Of a DNA stretch of 25,000 bases, positions 1-9,816 are shown piece by piece (positions within the stretch are counted from its first letter, which is position 1; each line of letters starts with the position of its first letter). The stretch comes from Cryptomeria japonica (taxonomy: Eukaryota; Streptophyta; Pinopsida; Cupressales; Cupressaceae). The stretch spans positions 335,001-360,000 of the forward strand of contig NW_026728913.1 of assembly GCF_030272615.1 (NCBI RefSeq). Reading direction: 5' to 3'. The notes under the pieces were generated by a model, which was not told the origin of the DNA, did no database searches, and saw nothing but the letters and a program-made list of their open reading frames with translations. Made by a program: the position numbers and the translations under genes.

Positions 1-620
1 AAACCACCGCACCGTCGATGCTCGCGACAGTCATGCCGTGAGACTGTGCACCGTGCACGCGACCGAGTAAGGCCACTCAGAGACATCCATTTCCCAGGCA
101 TATGCCCCCTACGCACTTTTGGTGGTGCACCCCGCACGAACAATCCCGCCTCGACCAGCCTGAACAATTCCCCTCTCGAAGGAAGGCCTCGGCCTTAATC
201 GTCCACGACAAACAGCTCGACGAGGCATGAAGCACCCACGGGAGCCGGAGCATGACGATGCAGAGTCTCGGTTCACAGGAGCCTGGGAAGAACATCCCGT
301 ACGGAACCCTTTACCCGAAAACATCCGAACCGCACATGCTCGCGACAGTCCTGCCGTTAGAGAATGCACCGTGCACGCGACCGAGTAAGGCCACTCAGAG
401 ACATCCATTTCCCAGGTATATGCCCCCTACGCACTTTTGGTGGCGCAACTCGCACGAACAGTCCCACCTCGACCCCGTAAACAAGCTTTTTTGCCTCGAA
501 GAGTTCGTCGGAGACGAAGAAGCAACCTTCAGTGCAAACGTAGCACTCTTTTGTGCAACCGCCCAAACAACGCCCCCTCTACCCTCTGTCGAAACACTCG
601 GCATTGCTGCTCCCTAAGGT
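1..620. other. Left-edge spacer, possible 35S 5' external transcribed spacer
   Basis: No gene is recognised here. The sequence is mostly unique, apart from an imperfect direct repeat annotated separately. Short open frames of 60-120 codons exist on both strands but have no recognisable domain and overlap one another. If the 35S transcript runs leftwards from the promoter cores at 6354-10540, this stretch would be part of the transcribed spacer leading to 18S. No 18S 5' end is present (the + strand would show the complement of the conserved TACCTGGTTGATCC start), so that role is inferred only. Confidence 0.35.
18..474. repeat. Direct repeat of 139 bp, 318-bp offset
   Basis: Positions 18-156 recur at 336-474 with about 11 mismatches, roughly 92 percent identity. 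Both copies begin ATGCTCGCGACAGTC and end CCTCGACC. The central block, ACGCGACCGAGTAAGG through CACTTTTGGTGG, is nearly unchanged. The DNA between the copies is not repeated, so this is a segmental duplication with a spacer, or two diverged units of an old 318-bp tandem repeat. Confidence 0.8.
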
Positions 621-1320
621 GAGCTTCTCCTCATAGGCAATTCCGCTCTTATCCGGTCACGTTTGTGTGCCCGAATTTCGCAAGGCAACCTCCATGGGAC
701 ATGGAAAAGACTCGAGAAGAGAGCTCGCTCACGGGAGAGAGAAGCCAAGGAGACCACGAGAGTGCTGAGAGTGGGACAGCGCTGAATAGGCGGGAGAAGC
801 CTGCGCGTATAAACGGAGATATATATCCAATTGCAACGAAGGAACGTGCCAAAGATCGAGAACAATGGCAGAAATGCTAGTAACGTGCACTTCGGGACCA
901 ACGCATCACCGGAAGACAACCGCCAAACATCGAAAGAGTCGCGATGCTCCGCAACCTACGTGCAAAGCGGTCGCACACCGGGTAAGGGAGTGAGAGCCCC
1001 AAACATAGCTGGGCGAGGCGCTCACTCCGCTCTTTAATATCTCGTTAATACCGCCAAGGAAATGGCACAAGCACACACACACAAGCATCCTCGGAAGAGG
1101 ACAGTTCGAGTGACAGGTCAAATCCAAGAGTTCCGAAGACTACCTCCAGGAACAATCGGGAACAAGACCGATTACAAGTCGTCGAGTCTGTTACTGGGCG
1201 AACACGAGATGCGCACAGGAAATCGATCAGCCCTCACAATGGCCCAAGGCCAGAGATCGGACTGCTACGATTTACCCCAACAATCATCGTGCCACTCTTC
1301 GCAGAGAGGTGATAGACGCC
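621..1320. other. Unassigned spacer DNA
   Basis: About 700 bases in which I see no gene, RNA gene, tandem repeat or promoter core. Composition is mixed and less GC-rich than the right half of the window. Short overlapping open frames on both strands lack any family signature. It may be transcribed spacer if the leftward 35S model is right. Confidence 0.4.
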
Positions 1321-2054
1321 AACGAGCCCGCGCATAGCAATCGAGGTGTAAAAAGGGCGTTGAAGGCAGGAAGCCTGGACGAAAGAGGCTACGAGGTCAC
1401 CTCGAAGCGGTCTAAGAATCGGGCGCACTTGGGGCGACTACCAGTGCCAACCCCTTATCCCGCGGTGCGTCCGACACACAGAAATTTCCAAGGCGGCCAA
1501 GGAGCCTCCCCGCATAGCAATCGGGGTGTGAGGTTACGGATGCAGCATTGATAGCAATCGAGGTGTGAGGCGAAGGATGCAGAAGTGAGAGCCGAGGGAT
1601 GTAGCAGAGATAGCAATCGGGGTGTGTGATGCAGAAGAGATAGCAATCGAGGTGTGCGGTGGGAAGGGCCCAGCAGCCAGAATGCATGAAGCGACGGATG
1701 AAGCAGTGATGACAACCGGGCTGTGAGGAGAGGAGGGATGCAGCCAAGAAAGCAATCAGGGCTCGAGGCAAGGGATGCATCAAGGATAGCAATCATGTTG
1801 TGAGGCGAGATTCCAAAGGCTAAACGTGAGAGGCTGCAGGGTCGACTCAGAGAGGTCTATGCATGTGAGAGGCTGAAAGCAAGGTCGACTCGGAGCGGTC
1901 TATGCATCGGGCGCGCTTGGGGCGACTACCAGTGCCAACCCCTTATCCCGCGACGCGTCCGACAAAGAGAACGTTCCAAGGCGGCAGAGGAGGTTACCAG
2001 CCGAAGGATGCAGTAGCAATAACAGGTATAGTTCCGCGGCGGCCGAGAAGACTC
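1321..2054. repeat. Degenerate left edge of the 188-bp array
   Basis: A diverged unit of about 180 bp spans 1330-1510. It has the array landmarks: CGCATAGCAATCG, then GGGCGACTACCAGTGCCAAC, then CCTTATCCCGCG, then CCAAGGCGGCC. From about 1550 to 1800 the fragment GATAGCAATCGAGGTGTGAG recurs at irregular spacing (near 1550, 1609, 1639, 1785), as short truncated pieces. Another recognisable unit segment covers about 1905-2054. Divergence at the edge with a homogeneous centre is the usual outcome of unequal crossing-over. Confidence 0.8.
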
Positions 2055-5000
2055 ACCGCATAGGAATCGGGATGCGAGGCGAGGGATGCGGCGGGAAGGC
2101 CCCGACGGCTAAACGGAAGAGGCTGCAGGGCCGCCTCGGAATGGTCCAAGCATCGGATGCGATTGGGACGACTACCAGTGCCAACCCCTTATCCCGCGAT
2201 GCGTCCGATACACAGATAGTTCCAAGGCGGCCGAGGAGCCTCACCGCATATCAATCGGGGTGCGAGGCGAGGGATGGGGCGGGAAGGCCCCAACGGCTAG
2301 ACGGAAGAGGCTTCAGGGCCACCTCGGAATGGTCCAAGCATCGGACGCGCTTGGGGCGACTGCCAGTGCCAACCCCTTATCCCGCGATGCGTCCGATACA
2401 CAGATGGTTCCAAGGCGGCCGAGGAGCCTCACCGCATAGCAATCGGGGGTGCGAGGCGAGGGATGGGGCGGGAAGGCCCCAACGGCTAGACGGAAGAGGC
2501 TTCAGGGCCGCCTAGGAATGGTCCAAGCATCGGACACGCTTGGGGCGACTACCAGTGACAGCCCCCTATCCCGCGATGCGTCCGATACGAAGATGGTTCC
2601 AAGGCGGCCGAGGAGCCTCACCGCATAGCAATCGGGGTGCGAGGTGGGGGATGCGGCGAGATGGCCCCAACGGCTAGACGGAAGAGGCCACAGGGCCGCG
2701 TCGGAATAGTCCAAGCATCGGACGCGCTTGGGGCGACTACCAGTGACAACCCCTTATCCCGCGATGCGTCCGATACGAAGATAGTTCCAAGGCGGCCGAG
2801 GAGCCTCACCGCATAGCAATCGGGGTGCGAGGTGGGGGATGCGGCGAGATGGCCCCAACGGCTAGACGGAAGAGGCTGCAGGGCCGCCTCGGAATAGTCC
2901 AAGCATCGGACGCGCTTGGGGCCACTACCAGTGACAACCCCTTATCCCGCGATGCGTCCGATACGAAGATAGTTCCAAGGCGGCCGAAGAGCCTCACCGC
3001 ATAGCAATCGGGGTGCGAGGTGGGGGATGCGGCGAGATGGCCCCAACGGCTAGACGGAAGAGGCCACAGGGCCGCCTCGGAATAGTCCAAGCATCGGACG
3101 CGCTTGGGGCGACTACCAGTGACAACCCCTTATCCCGCGATGCGTCCGATACGAAGATAGTTCCCAGGCGGCCGAGGAGCCTCACCGCATAGCAATCGGG
3201 GTGCGAGGCGAGGGATGCGGCGAGATGGCCCCAAAGGCTAGACGGAAGAGGCTGCAGGGCTGCCTCGGAATAGTCCAAGCATCGGACGCGCTTGGGGCGA
3301 CTACCACTGCCAACCCCTTATCCCGCGATGCGTCCGATACACAGATAGTTCCGAGGCGGCCGAGGAGGTGGGGGATGCAGCGAGATGGCCCCAACGGCTA
3401 GACGGAAGAGGCTGCAGGGCCGCCTCGGAATAGTCCAAGCATCGGACGCGCTTGGGGCGACTACCAGTGACAACCCCTTATCCCGCGATGCGTCCGATAC
3501 ACAGATAGTTCCGAGGCGGCCAAGGAGCCTCACCGCATAGCAATCGTGGTGCGAGGTGGGGGATGCGGCGAGATGGCCCCAACGGCTAGACGGAAGAGGC
3601 TGCAGGGCCGCCTCGGAATGGTCCAAGCATCGGATGCGCTTGGGGCGACTACCACTGCCAACCCCTTATCCCGCGATGCGTCCGATACACAGATAGTTCC
3701 AAGGCGGCCGAGGAGCCTCACAGCATAGCAATCAGGGTGCGAGGCGAGGGATGCGGCGAGAAAGCCCCAACGGCTAGAGGGAAGAGGCTTCAGGTCCGCC
3801 TCGGAATGGTCCAAGCATCGGACGCGCTTGGGGCGACTACCAGTGACAACCCCTTATCCCGCGACGCGTCCGATACACAGATAGTTCCAAGGCGGCCGAG
3901 GAGCCTCACCGCATAGCAATCGGGGTGCGAGGCGAGGGATGCGGCGAGAAGGACCCAACGGCTACACGGAAGAGGCTTCGGGGCCGCCTCGGAATGGTCC
4001 AAGCATCGGACGCGCTTGGGGCGACTACCAGTGACAACCCCTTATCCCGCGACGCGTCCGATACACAGATAGTTCCAAGGCGGCCGAGGAGCCTCACCGC
4101 ATAGCAATCGGGGTGCGAGGCGAGGGATGCGGCGAGAAGGACCCAACGGCTAGACGGAAGAGGCTTCGGGGCCGCCTCGGAATGGTCCAAGCATCGGACG
4201 CGCTTGGGGCGACTACCAGTGACAACCCCTTATCCCGCGACGCGTCCGATACACAGATAGTTCCAAGGCGGCCGAGGAGCCTCACCGCATAGCAATCGGG
4301 GTGCGAGGCGAGGGATGCGGCGAGAAGGACCCAACGGCTAGACGGAAGAGGCTTCGGGTCCGCCTCGGAATGGTCCAAGCATCGGACGCGCTTGGGGCGA
4401 CTACCAGTGACAACCCCTTATCCCGCGACGCGTCCGATACACAGATAGTTCCAAGGCGGCCGAGGAGCCTCACCGCATAGCAATCGGGGTGCGAGGCGAG
4501 GGATGCGGCGAGAAGGACCCAACGGCTAGACGGAAGAGGCTTCGGGTCCGCCTCGGAATGGTCCAAGCATCGGACGCGCTTGGGGCGACTACCAGTGACA
4601 ACCCCTTATCCCGCGACGCGTCCGATACACAGATAGTTCCAAGGCGGCCGAGGAGCCTCACCGCATAGCAATCGGGGTGCGAGGCGAGGGATGCGGCGAG
4701 AAGGACCCAACGGCTAGACGGAAGAGGCTTCGGGTCCGCCTCGGAATGGTCCAAGCATCGGACGCGCTTGGGGCGACTACCAGTGACAACCCCTTATCCC
4801 GCGACGCGTCCGATACACAGATAGTTCCGAGGCGGCCGAGGAGCCTCACCGCATAGCAATCGGGGTGCGAGGCGAAGGATGCGGCGAGAAGGACCCAACG
4901 GCTAGACGGAAGAGGCTTCGGGTCCGCCTCGGAATGGTCCAAGCATCGGACGCGCTTGGGGCGACTACCAGTGACAACCCCTTATCCCGCGACGCGTCCG

Positions 5001-5975
5001 ATACACAGATAGTTCCAAGGCGGCCGAGGAGCCTCACCGCATAGCAATCGGGGTGCGAGGCGAGGGATGCGGCGAGAAGGACCCAACGGCTAGACGGAAG
5101 AGGCTTCAGGGCCGCCTCGGAATGGTCCAAGCATCGAACGCGCTTGGGGCGACTACCAGTGACAACCCCTTATCCCGCGACGCGTCCGATACACAGATAG
5201 TTCCGAGGCGGCCGAGGAGCCTCACCGCATAGCAATCGGGGTGCGAGGCGAGGGATGCGGCGAGAAGGACCCAACGGCTAGACGGAAGAGGCTTCAGGGC
5301 CGCCTCGGAATGGTCCAAGCATCGGACGCGCTTGGGGCGACTACCAGTGACAACCCCTTATCCCGCGACGCGTCCGATACACAGATAGTTCCGAGGCGGC
5401 CGAGGAGCCTCACCGCATAGCAATCGGGGTGCGAGGCGAGGGATGCGGCGAGAAGGACCCAACGGCTAGACGGAAGAGGCTTCAGGGCCGCCTCGGAATG
5501 GTCCAAGCATCGGACGCGCTTGGGGCGACTACCAATGACAACCCCTTATCCCGCGACGCGTCCGATACACAGATAGTTCCGAGGCGGCCGAGGAGCCTCA
5601 CCGCATAGCAATCGGGGTGCGAGGCGAGGGATGCGGCGAGAAGGACCCAACGGCTAGACGGAAGAGGCTTCAGGGCCGCCTCGGAATGGTCCAAGCATCG
5701 GACGCGCTTGGGGCGACTACCAGTGACAACCCCTTATCCCGCGACGCGTCCGATACACAGATAGTTCCGAGGCGGCCGAGGAGCCTCACCGCATAGCAAT
5801 CGGGGTGCGAGGCGAGGGATGCGGCGAGAAGGACCCAACGGCTAGACGGAAGAGGCTTCAGGGCCGCCTCGGAATGGTCCAAGCATCGGACGCGCTTGGG
5901 GCGACTACCGTTGCCAACCCCTTATCCCGCGATGCGTCTGATACACAGATAGTTCCGAGGCGGCCGAGGAGCCTC
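2055..5975. repeat. 188-bp tandem repeat array, 21 units
   Basis: The landmark ACCGCATAGCAATCGG recurs at 2055, 2243, 2431, 2620, 2808, 2996, 3184, 3532, 3720 and then every 188 bases to 5976. One unit is 189 bp because of an extra G near 2446. One unit, between 3184 and 3532, lacks 28 bp including the landmark. Units from about 3862 to 5741 carry GCGACGCGTCC, while flanking units carry GCGATGCGTCC, so the array has variant blocks. Copies differ by only a few bases in the centre. The repeated open frames of 70 and 94 codons are products of the repeat. In the leftward 35S model this array lies in the 5' external transcribed spacer. Confidence 0.95.
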
Positions 5976-6240
5976 ACCGCATAGCAATCGGGTTGCGAGG
6001 CAGATTATTGGGAAGGGAACCCCCTGGGATGCGGCTCAAGCAGTGCCCAAAGGGACTGGAATGCGGAATCACATCGAGAGACCCAAATGCTATACGAGGG
6101 CTCAAATCGAATTATCGATTTGGCCACGACATGGACGCATCGGAACGACTACCTTTGCCGAACCACTCGCAATTGCATCCATACCGAAACCAATAGACAT
6201 TTCCGTTAGAGCCCTCGCATAGCATTCGGGAATCTCGCAT
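5976..6240. repeat. Right edge of the 188-bp array and diverged relatives
   Basis: The array breaks off in a last partial unit: the landmark at 5976 is followed by GGTTGCGAGGCAGATTATTGG, which has no counterpart in the array. Distant echoes continue, such as GGAACGACTACCTTTGCCGA near 6140 and CGCATAGCATTCGGGA near 6218. This suggests the 188-bp unit derives from an older, longer unit that also carried the promoter core. Confidence 0.6.
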
Positions 6241-6329
6241 GCCCCTCTAAATCGACCAATGCTGGCGCTCAATGAAAATCCGAGCGCTACCACCGTTCGA
6301 GCGCCAGCATTGGTCGAGTTAGAGGGGCA
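6240..6329. repeat. Long inverted repeat, 31-bp arms
   Basis: Arms 6240-6270 and 6299-6329 are complementary at 30 of 31 positions, with a 28-base loop. The left arm starts TGCCCCTCTAAATCGACC and the right arm ends TGGTCGAGTTAGAGGGGCA. It lies 25 bases to the left of the promoter core at 6354-6385, so a leftward transcript would place this hairpin within its first 120 or so nucleotides. Weaker versions occupy the same place beside the cores at 6845 and 7285. Confidence 0.9.
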
Positions 6330-6353
6330 CGGGGGAGAATGCTCCAGTCAACA

Positions 6354-6385
6354 CCTCCCCTATATAAGTTATTTGTCCGATTCTC
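6354..6385 (-). promoter_or_regulatory. Promoter core 1, predicted proximal Pol I promoter
   Basis: On the - strand this reads GACAAATAACTTATATAGGG followed by GAGG. The TATATAGGGG part matches the known plant Pol I initiation consensus of a TATATA-type box followed by a G-run. It is the leftmost of 13 copies, so in the leftward model it is nearest to 18S and the best candidate for the main 35S start, at about 6355. On the + strand the same bases look like a TATATAAG box for polymerase II, an alternative that cannot be excluded from sequence alone. Confidence 0.5.
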
Positions 6386-6844
6386 GCACAACCGTAGTCT
6401 GCCTCGTCGAATCAAACAACGGTCCCAGATTCCGACTTCCGTTCCGTAGAGACCCAAAAGCTAGATGGAGGCTCGCAAGAAAGAGAGTCGGCGCATAGCA
6501 ATCGGGTTTCTCGAACGTTTAGGGACCGAGCTCACTTGCGGATAGGGCAAAATCCGCCAAGCAACCCAAAAGCTAGACGGGGGCTCGAATCGAATCGCCT
6601 AGGCGGCCACAACAACGACGTGTTGGATCGACTACCAGTGCCAAACCATTCAGCAAGACTAGTCTGTGTCGAGGCCGGATAGAGATTCTCAGAGAGCGCC
6701 CGCATAGCATTTAGGAGACCTGCCGCGTCCCTCACACTCGACAAATGGTGGTGCACGTTTATAAATCCGAGCGATCCCAACCCTTTCAAGCACCAACATC
6801 GGTCGAGATAGAGGGGCACGGAGGGGGCTGCGTGAGACAACACA

Positions 6845-6875
6845 GTCCCCTATATAAGTTATTTGTCCGATTCTC
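6845..6875 (-). promoter_or_regulatory. Promoter core 2
   Basis: Same core with ACTTATATAGGGGACTG on the - strand. It differs from the other copies just after the G-run (GGGGACTG in place of GGGGAGG). It lies in the first of the two 441-bp-spaced units. Confidence 0.45.
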
Positions 6876-7284
6876 ACACATCCGAAGAATGGTCATCAAA
6901 TCGGACAACAGCCCAAACTTCCGACTTCCGTCCCAGAAAGCCCAAGAGCTATCTAAAACGTTCATGGCCGGAACTCGATCGCGGCTATACCAGTCCGCCA
7001 AGCAACCCAAAAGCTAGACTGGAGCTCTAGTCGAATCACCTCTGTGGCCATTGCAAGGACGTGTTGGAGCGACTACCATTGCCGAACCATTCCGCAGGTC
7101 GAGTCCATACCAAGGCCGCATAGAGATTCACGATGAGCTCCTGCATAGCAATCAGGAGACTTGCCGTGTCCATCACAATCGATAAATCCTGGTGCAAGAT
7201 TTTTGCATCCGAGCGCTCCAACCAGTCGAGCACCAGCATCAATCGACATAAACGGGCATGGGGGGAGGATGCTCGAGAACACTA

Positions 7285-7316
7285 CCTCCCCTATATAAGT
7301 TATTTGTCCGATTCTC
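7285..7316 (-). promoter_or_regulatory. Promoter core 3
   Basis: The - strand reads ACTTATATAGGGGAGGTAG. Like cores 1 and 2 it has AACTTATATA where cores 4-12 have AGCTTATATA, which marks the left-hand family. Confidence 0.45.
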
Positions 7317-7431
7317 AAGCAGCCGAAGTCTGGTCATCGAATCGGGTCAAAGACCACAACTTCCGACTTTACCCACAATGCAAGTCATCGAATCGAACAT
7401 CGGCCCCCGAGTCGGACTCCATGCGTATGTC

Positions 7432-7745
7432 AGGTCATCGGACCCAAATTCCGCCTTCCTGCGCATGGCGGGCCATCAATATCAACTCGGTCATCGGACC
7501 CAAACTCCGCCTTTTTGCGTATGGCACGCCTTCAAATCGGTCATCGGACCCAAATTCCGCCTTCCTGTGCATGGCGGGCCATCAACATCAACTCGGTCAT
7601 CGGACCCAAATTCCGCCTTTCTGCGCATGGCACGCCATCAACTCGGTCATCGGACCCAAATTCCGCCTTCCTGCGCATGGCAGGTCATCGGACACAAATT
7701 CAGACCTCGCCAATATGCCTACGTATCGAATCGGTCATCGGACCC
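7432..7745. repeat. Short tandem repeats with alternating 56 and 50 bp spacing
   Basis: TCATCGGACCCAAATTCCGC recurs with small changes at 7435, 7491, 7541, 7597, 7647, 7685 and 7735. Spacings are 56, 50, 56, 50, 38 and 50 bp, so most of the block is a 106-bp two-part unit. The linker alternates between GCATGGCGGGCCATCAAC and GCATGGCACGCC types. The last copy is shared with the start of the 311-bp repeat. Confidence 0.85.
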
Positions 7746-7829
7746 AACTTCCGACTTCATCCATACTGTAGGGTCTTTGAGGTTGGCGCGGTGCGCTCAA
7801 CCCAGGGAGTCGACCCATCGAAGCATACA

Positions 7830-7861
7830 CCTCCCCTATATAAGCTATTTGTCCGATTCCC
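7830..7861 (-). promoter_or_regulatory. Promoter core 4
   Basis: AGCTTATATAGGGGAGGTG on the - strand, in the first 311-bp unit. The core of about 32 bp and a further 80 or so bases on its right are shared with the other families. The left side differs between families. Confidence 0.5.
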
Positions 7862-8140
7862 ACACCTGTGTAGTTTGCACCTCTGACCAGGACATCGACC
7901 CCAACTTCCGAACTCGACTGCAACGACGGCACCAGCGCCTTGGTGCGCACCTTGCGACGCACAGTCCCAACATTCGCCTTCCTGCACATGGCAGGTCATC
8001 GGACCCAAATTCCGACCTCGCGAGTATGCCTACATATCGAATCGGTCATCGGACCCAACTTCCGACTTCATCCATACCGTAGGGTCTTTGAGGTTGGCGC
8101 GGTGCGCTCAACCCGGGGAGTCGACCCAACGAAGCATACA

Positions 8141-8172
8141 CCTCCCCTATATAAGCTATTTGTCCGATTCCC
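8141..8172 (-). promoter_or_regulatory. Promoter core 5
   Basis: Second 311-bp unit, identical core to copy 4. GGGGAG to its left is complementary to CTCCCC inside the core, forming a small stem at the predicted transcript start. Confidence 0.5.
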
Positions 8173-8451
8173 ACACCTGTGTAGTTTGCACCTCCGATCA
8201 AGACATCGACCCCAACTTCCGAACTCGCCTCCAACGACCGAACCAGCGCCTTGGTGCGCACCTTGCAACGCACAGTGCCAACATTCGCCTTCCTGCACGT
8301 GGCAGGTCATCGGACCCAAATTCCGACCTCGCGAGTATGCCTACATATCGAATCGGTCATCGGACCCAACTTCCGACTTCATCCATACCGTAGGGTCTTT
8401 GAGGTTGGCGCGGTGCGCTCAACCCGGGGAGTCGACCCAACGAAGCATACA

Positions 8452-8483
8452 CCTCCCCTATATAAGCTATTTGTCCGATTCCC
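8452..8483 (-). promoter_or_regulatory. Promoter core 6
   Basis: Third 311-bp unit, exactly 311 bp from copy 5 and with the same core and stem. Confidence 0.5.
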
Positions 8484-8762
8484 ACACCTGTGTAGCTTGC
8501 ACCTCCGATCAGGACATCGACCCCAACTTCCGAACTCGACTAAAAAGACCGCACCAGCGCCTTGGTGTGCACCTTGCAACGCACAGTGTCAACATTCGCC
8601 TTCCTGCACATGGCAGGTCATCGGACCCAAATTCCGACCTCATGAGCATACCTACTAATCGAATCGGTCATCGGACCCAACTTCCGACTTCATCCATACC
8701 GTAGGGTCTTTGAGGTTGGCGCGGTGCGCTCAACCTGGGGAGTCGACCCATCGAAGCATACA

Positions 8763-8794
8763 CCTCCCCTATATAAGCTATTTGTCCGATTCCG
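8763..8794 (-). promoter_or_regulatory. Promoter core 7
   Basis: Fourth, truncated 311-bp unit. Its upstream side on the - strand (the right flank) is cut off by the 52-bp minisatellite about 90 bases away. Confidence 0.5.
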
Positions 8795-8882
8795 ACACCT
8801 GTGTAGTTTGCACCTCCGCTCAGGACATCGACCCCAACTTCCGAACTCGCCTGCAACGACCGAACCAGCGCCTTGGTGCGCA

Positions 8883-9530
8883 CCAAAAGTGCGCACTTTT
8901 GGAGGGCACTTTTCTGCGCTCCAAAGGTGCGCACTTTTGGAGGGCACTTTTTGGAGGGCACTTTTCTGCGCTCCAAAGGTGCGCACTTTTGGAGGGCACT
9001 TTTTGGAGGGCACTTTTCTGCGCTCCAAAGGTGCGCACTTTTGGAGGGCACTTTTTGGAGGGCACTTTTCTGCGCTCCAAAGGTGCGCACTTTTGGAGGG
9101 CACTTTTTGGAGGGCACTTTTCTGCGCTCCAAAGGTGCGCACTTTTGGAGGGCACTTTTTGGAGGGCACTTTTCTGCGCTCCAAAGGTGCGCACTTTTGG
9201 AGGGCACTTTTTGGAGGGCACTTTTCTGCGCTCCAAAGGTGCGCACTTTTGGAGGGCACTTTTTGGAGGGCACTTTTCTGCGCTCCAAAGGTGCGCACTT
9301 TTGGAGGGCACTTTTTGGAGGGCACTTTTCTGCGCTCCAAAGGTGCGCACTTTTGGAGGGCACTTTTTGGAGGGCACTTTTCTGCGCTCCAAAGGTGCGC
9401 ACTTTTGGAGGGCACTTTTTGGAGGGCACTTTTCTGCGCTCCAAAGGTGCGCACTTTTGGAGGGCACTTTTGTGCACTCCAAAGGTGCGCACTTTTGGAG
9501 GGCACTTTTCCTGTGCTCCAAAGGTGCACA
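8883..9530. repeat. 52-bp palindromic minisatellite
   Basis: CTGCGCTCCAAAGGTGCGCA starts at 8914 and recurs every 52 bp to 9434, giving ten essentially identical periods with variant half-units on each side. Each unit contains CCAAAGGTGCGCACTTTTGG, a palindrome broken by one base change. The first copy, at 8883-8902, is a perfect 20-bp palindrome. Two variants (TTTTGTGCACTCC near 9470 and TTTTCCTGTGCTCC near 9508) mark the right edge. All six frames stay open for 200-330 codons because 52 is not a multiple of 3 and the unit lacks stops, so these are not genes. Confidence 0.97.
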
Positions 9531-9659
9531 CCTAGGTGAGCACCTTCGACCACACCTTGTAGCACACCAAACTCTGACTTTCGACTTCATCCGCAATGCA
9601 GGGTCTTTGAGGTTGGCGCAATGCGCACAACCAGGGGAGTCGACCCATCAAACCCAACA

Positions 9660-9691
9660 CCTCCCCTATATAAGCTATTTGTCTGATTCTC
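9660..9691 (-). promoter_or_regulatory. Promoter core 8
   Basis: First core right of the minisatellite, 897 bp from copy 7. AGGGGAG at 9633-9639 pairs with CTCCCCT at 9661-9667. Confidence 0.5.
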
Positions 9692-9816
9692 ATACATGCG
9701 TAGCCTGCAGGAGCAATTAGGACATCGACCCCAACTTTCGGCTTCTAAACGAAAACAAGGTCTTTGAGGTTGGTGTAATGCGAACAACTAGGGGAGTCAA
9801 CCCATCAAACCCAACA

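Larger units (their letters stand above)
6441..7380. repeat. Two further long promoter-bearing units, 441-490 bp
   Basis: Landmarks CCCAAAAGCTAGA at 6565 and 7006 are 441 bp apart, and the TATATA boxes at 6851 and 7292 are also 441 bp apart. The box at 6361 lies 490 bp to the left of 6851, with extra sequence around 6453-6565 that duplicates the CCCAAAAGCTAGA landmark. Each unit contains a CTACCANTGCCNAACCATTC segment, a GCATAGCA segment, an inverted repeat and a promoter core, in that order. The units are strongly diverged, unlike the neighbouring arrays. Confidence 0.75.
7735..8882. repeat. 311-bp tandem repeats, three full and one partial unit
   Basis: TCATCGGACCCAACTTCCGA recurs at 7735, 8046, 8357 and 8668, exactly 311 bp apart. 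Each unit runs through TAGGGTCTTTGAGGTTGGCG, a promoter core, GACATCGACCCCAACTTCCG and GCCTTGGTGCGCACC. The fourth unit is cut at about 8882, where the 52-bp minisatellite takes over from the GTGCGCACC end. Confidence 0.93.

Noticed and set aside
2618-5882. Series of 70- and 94-codon frames on the - strand at 188-bp spacing
   Set aside because: 188 is not a multiple of 3, so each frame ends in the next unit. They reflect the tandem repeat, not a gene family.
6240-6329. Terminal inverted repeats of a miniature transposon
   Set aside because: The element would be only 90 bp, no target-site duplication is seen at the ends, and degenerate hairpins recur at the same relative place in sibling units, which points to an inherited part of the repeat.
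8883-9530. CRISPR-like array
   Set aside because: Units are contiguous and identical with no unique spacers, there are no cas genes, and the context is a eukaryotic 5S-bearing spacer.
8668-9720. Open frames of 220-336 codons on both strands with a repeating peptide
   Set aside because: They are the 52-bp minisatellite read in all frames. Because 52 is not a multiple of 3, the same peptide phases rotate through every frame.
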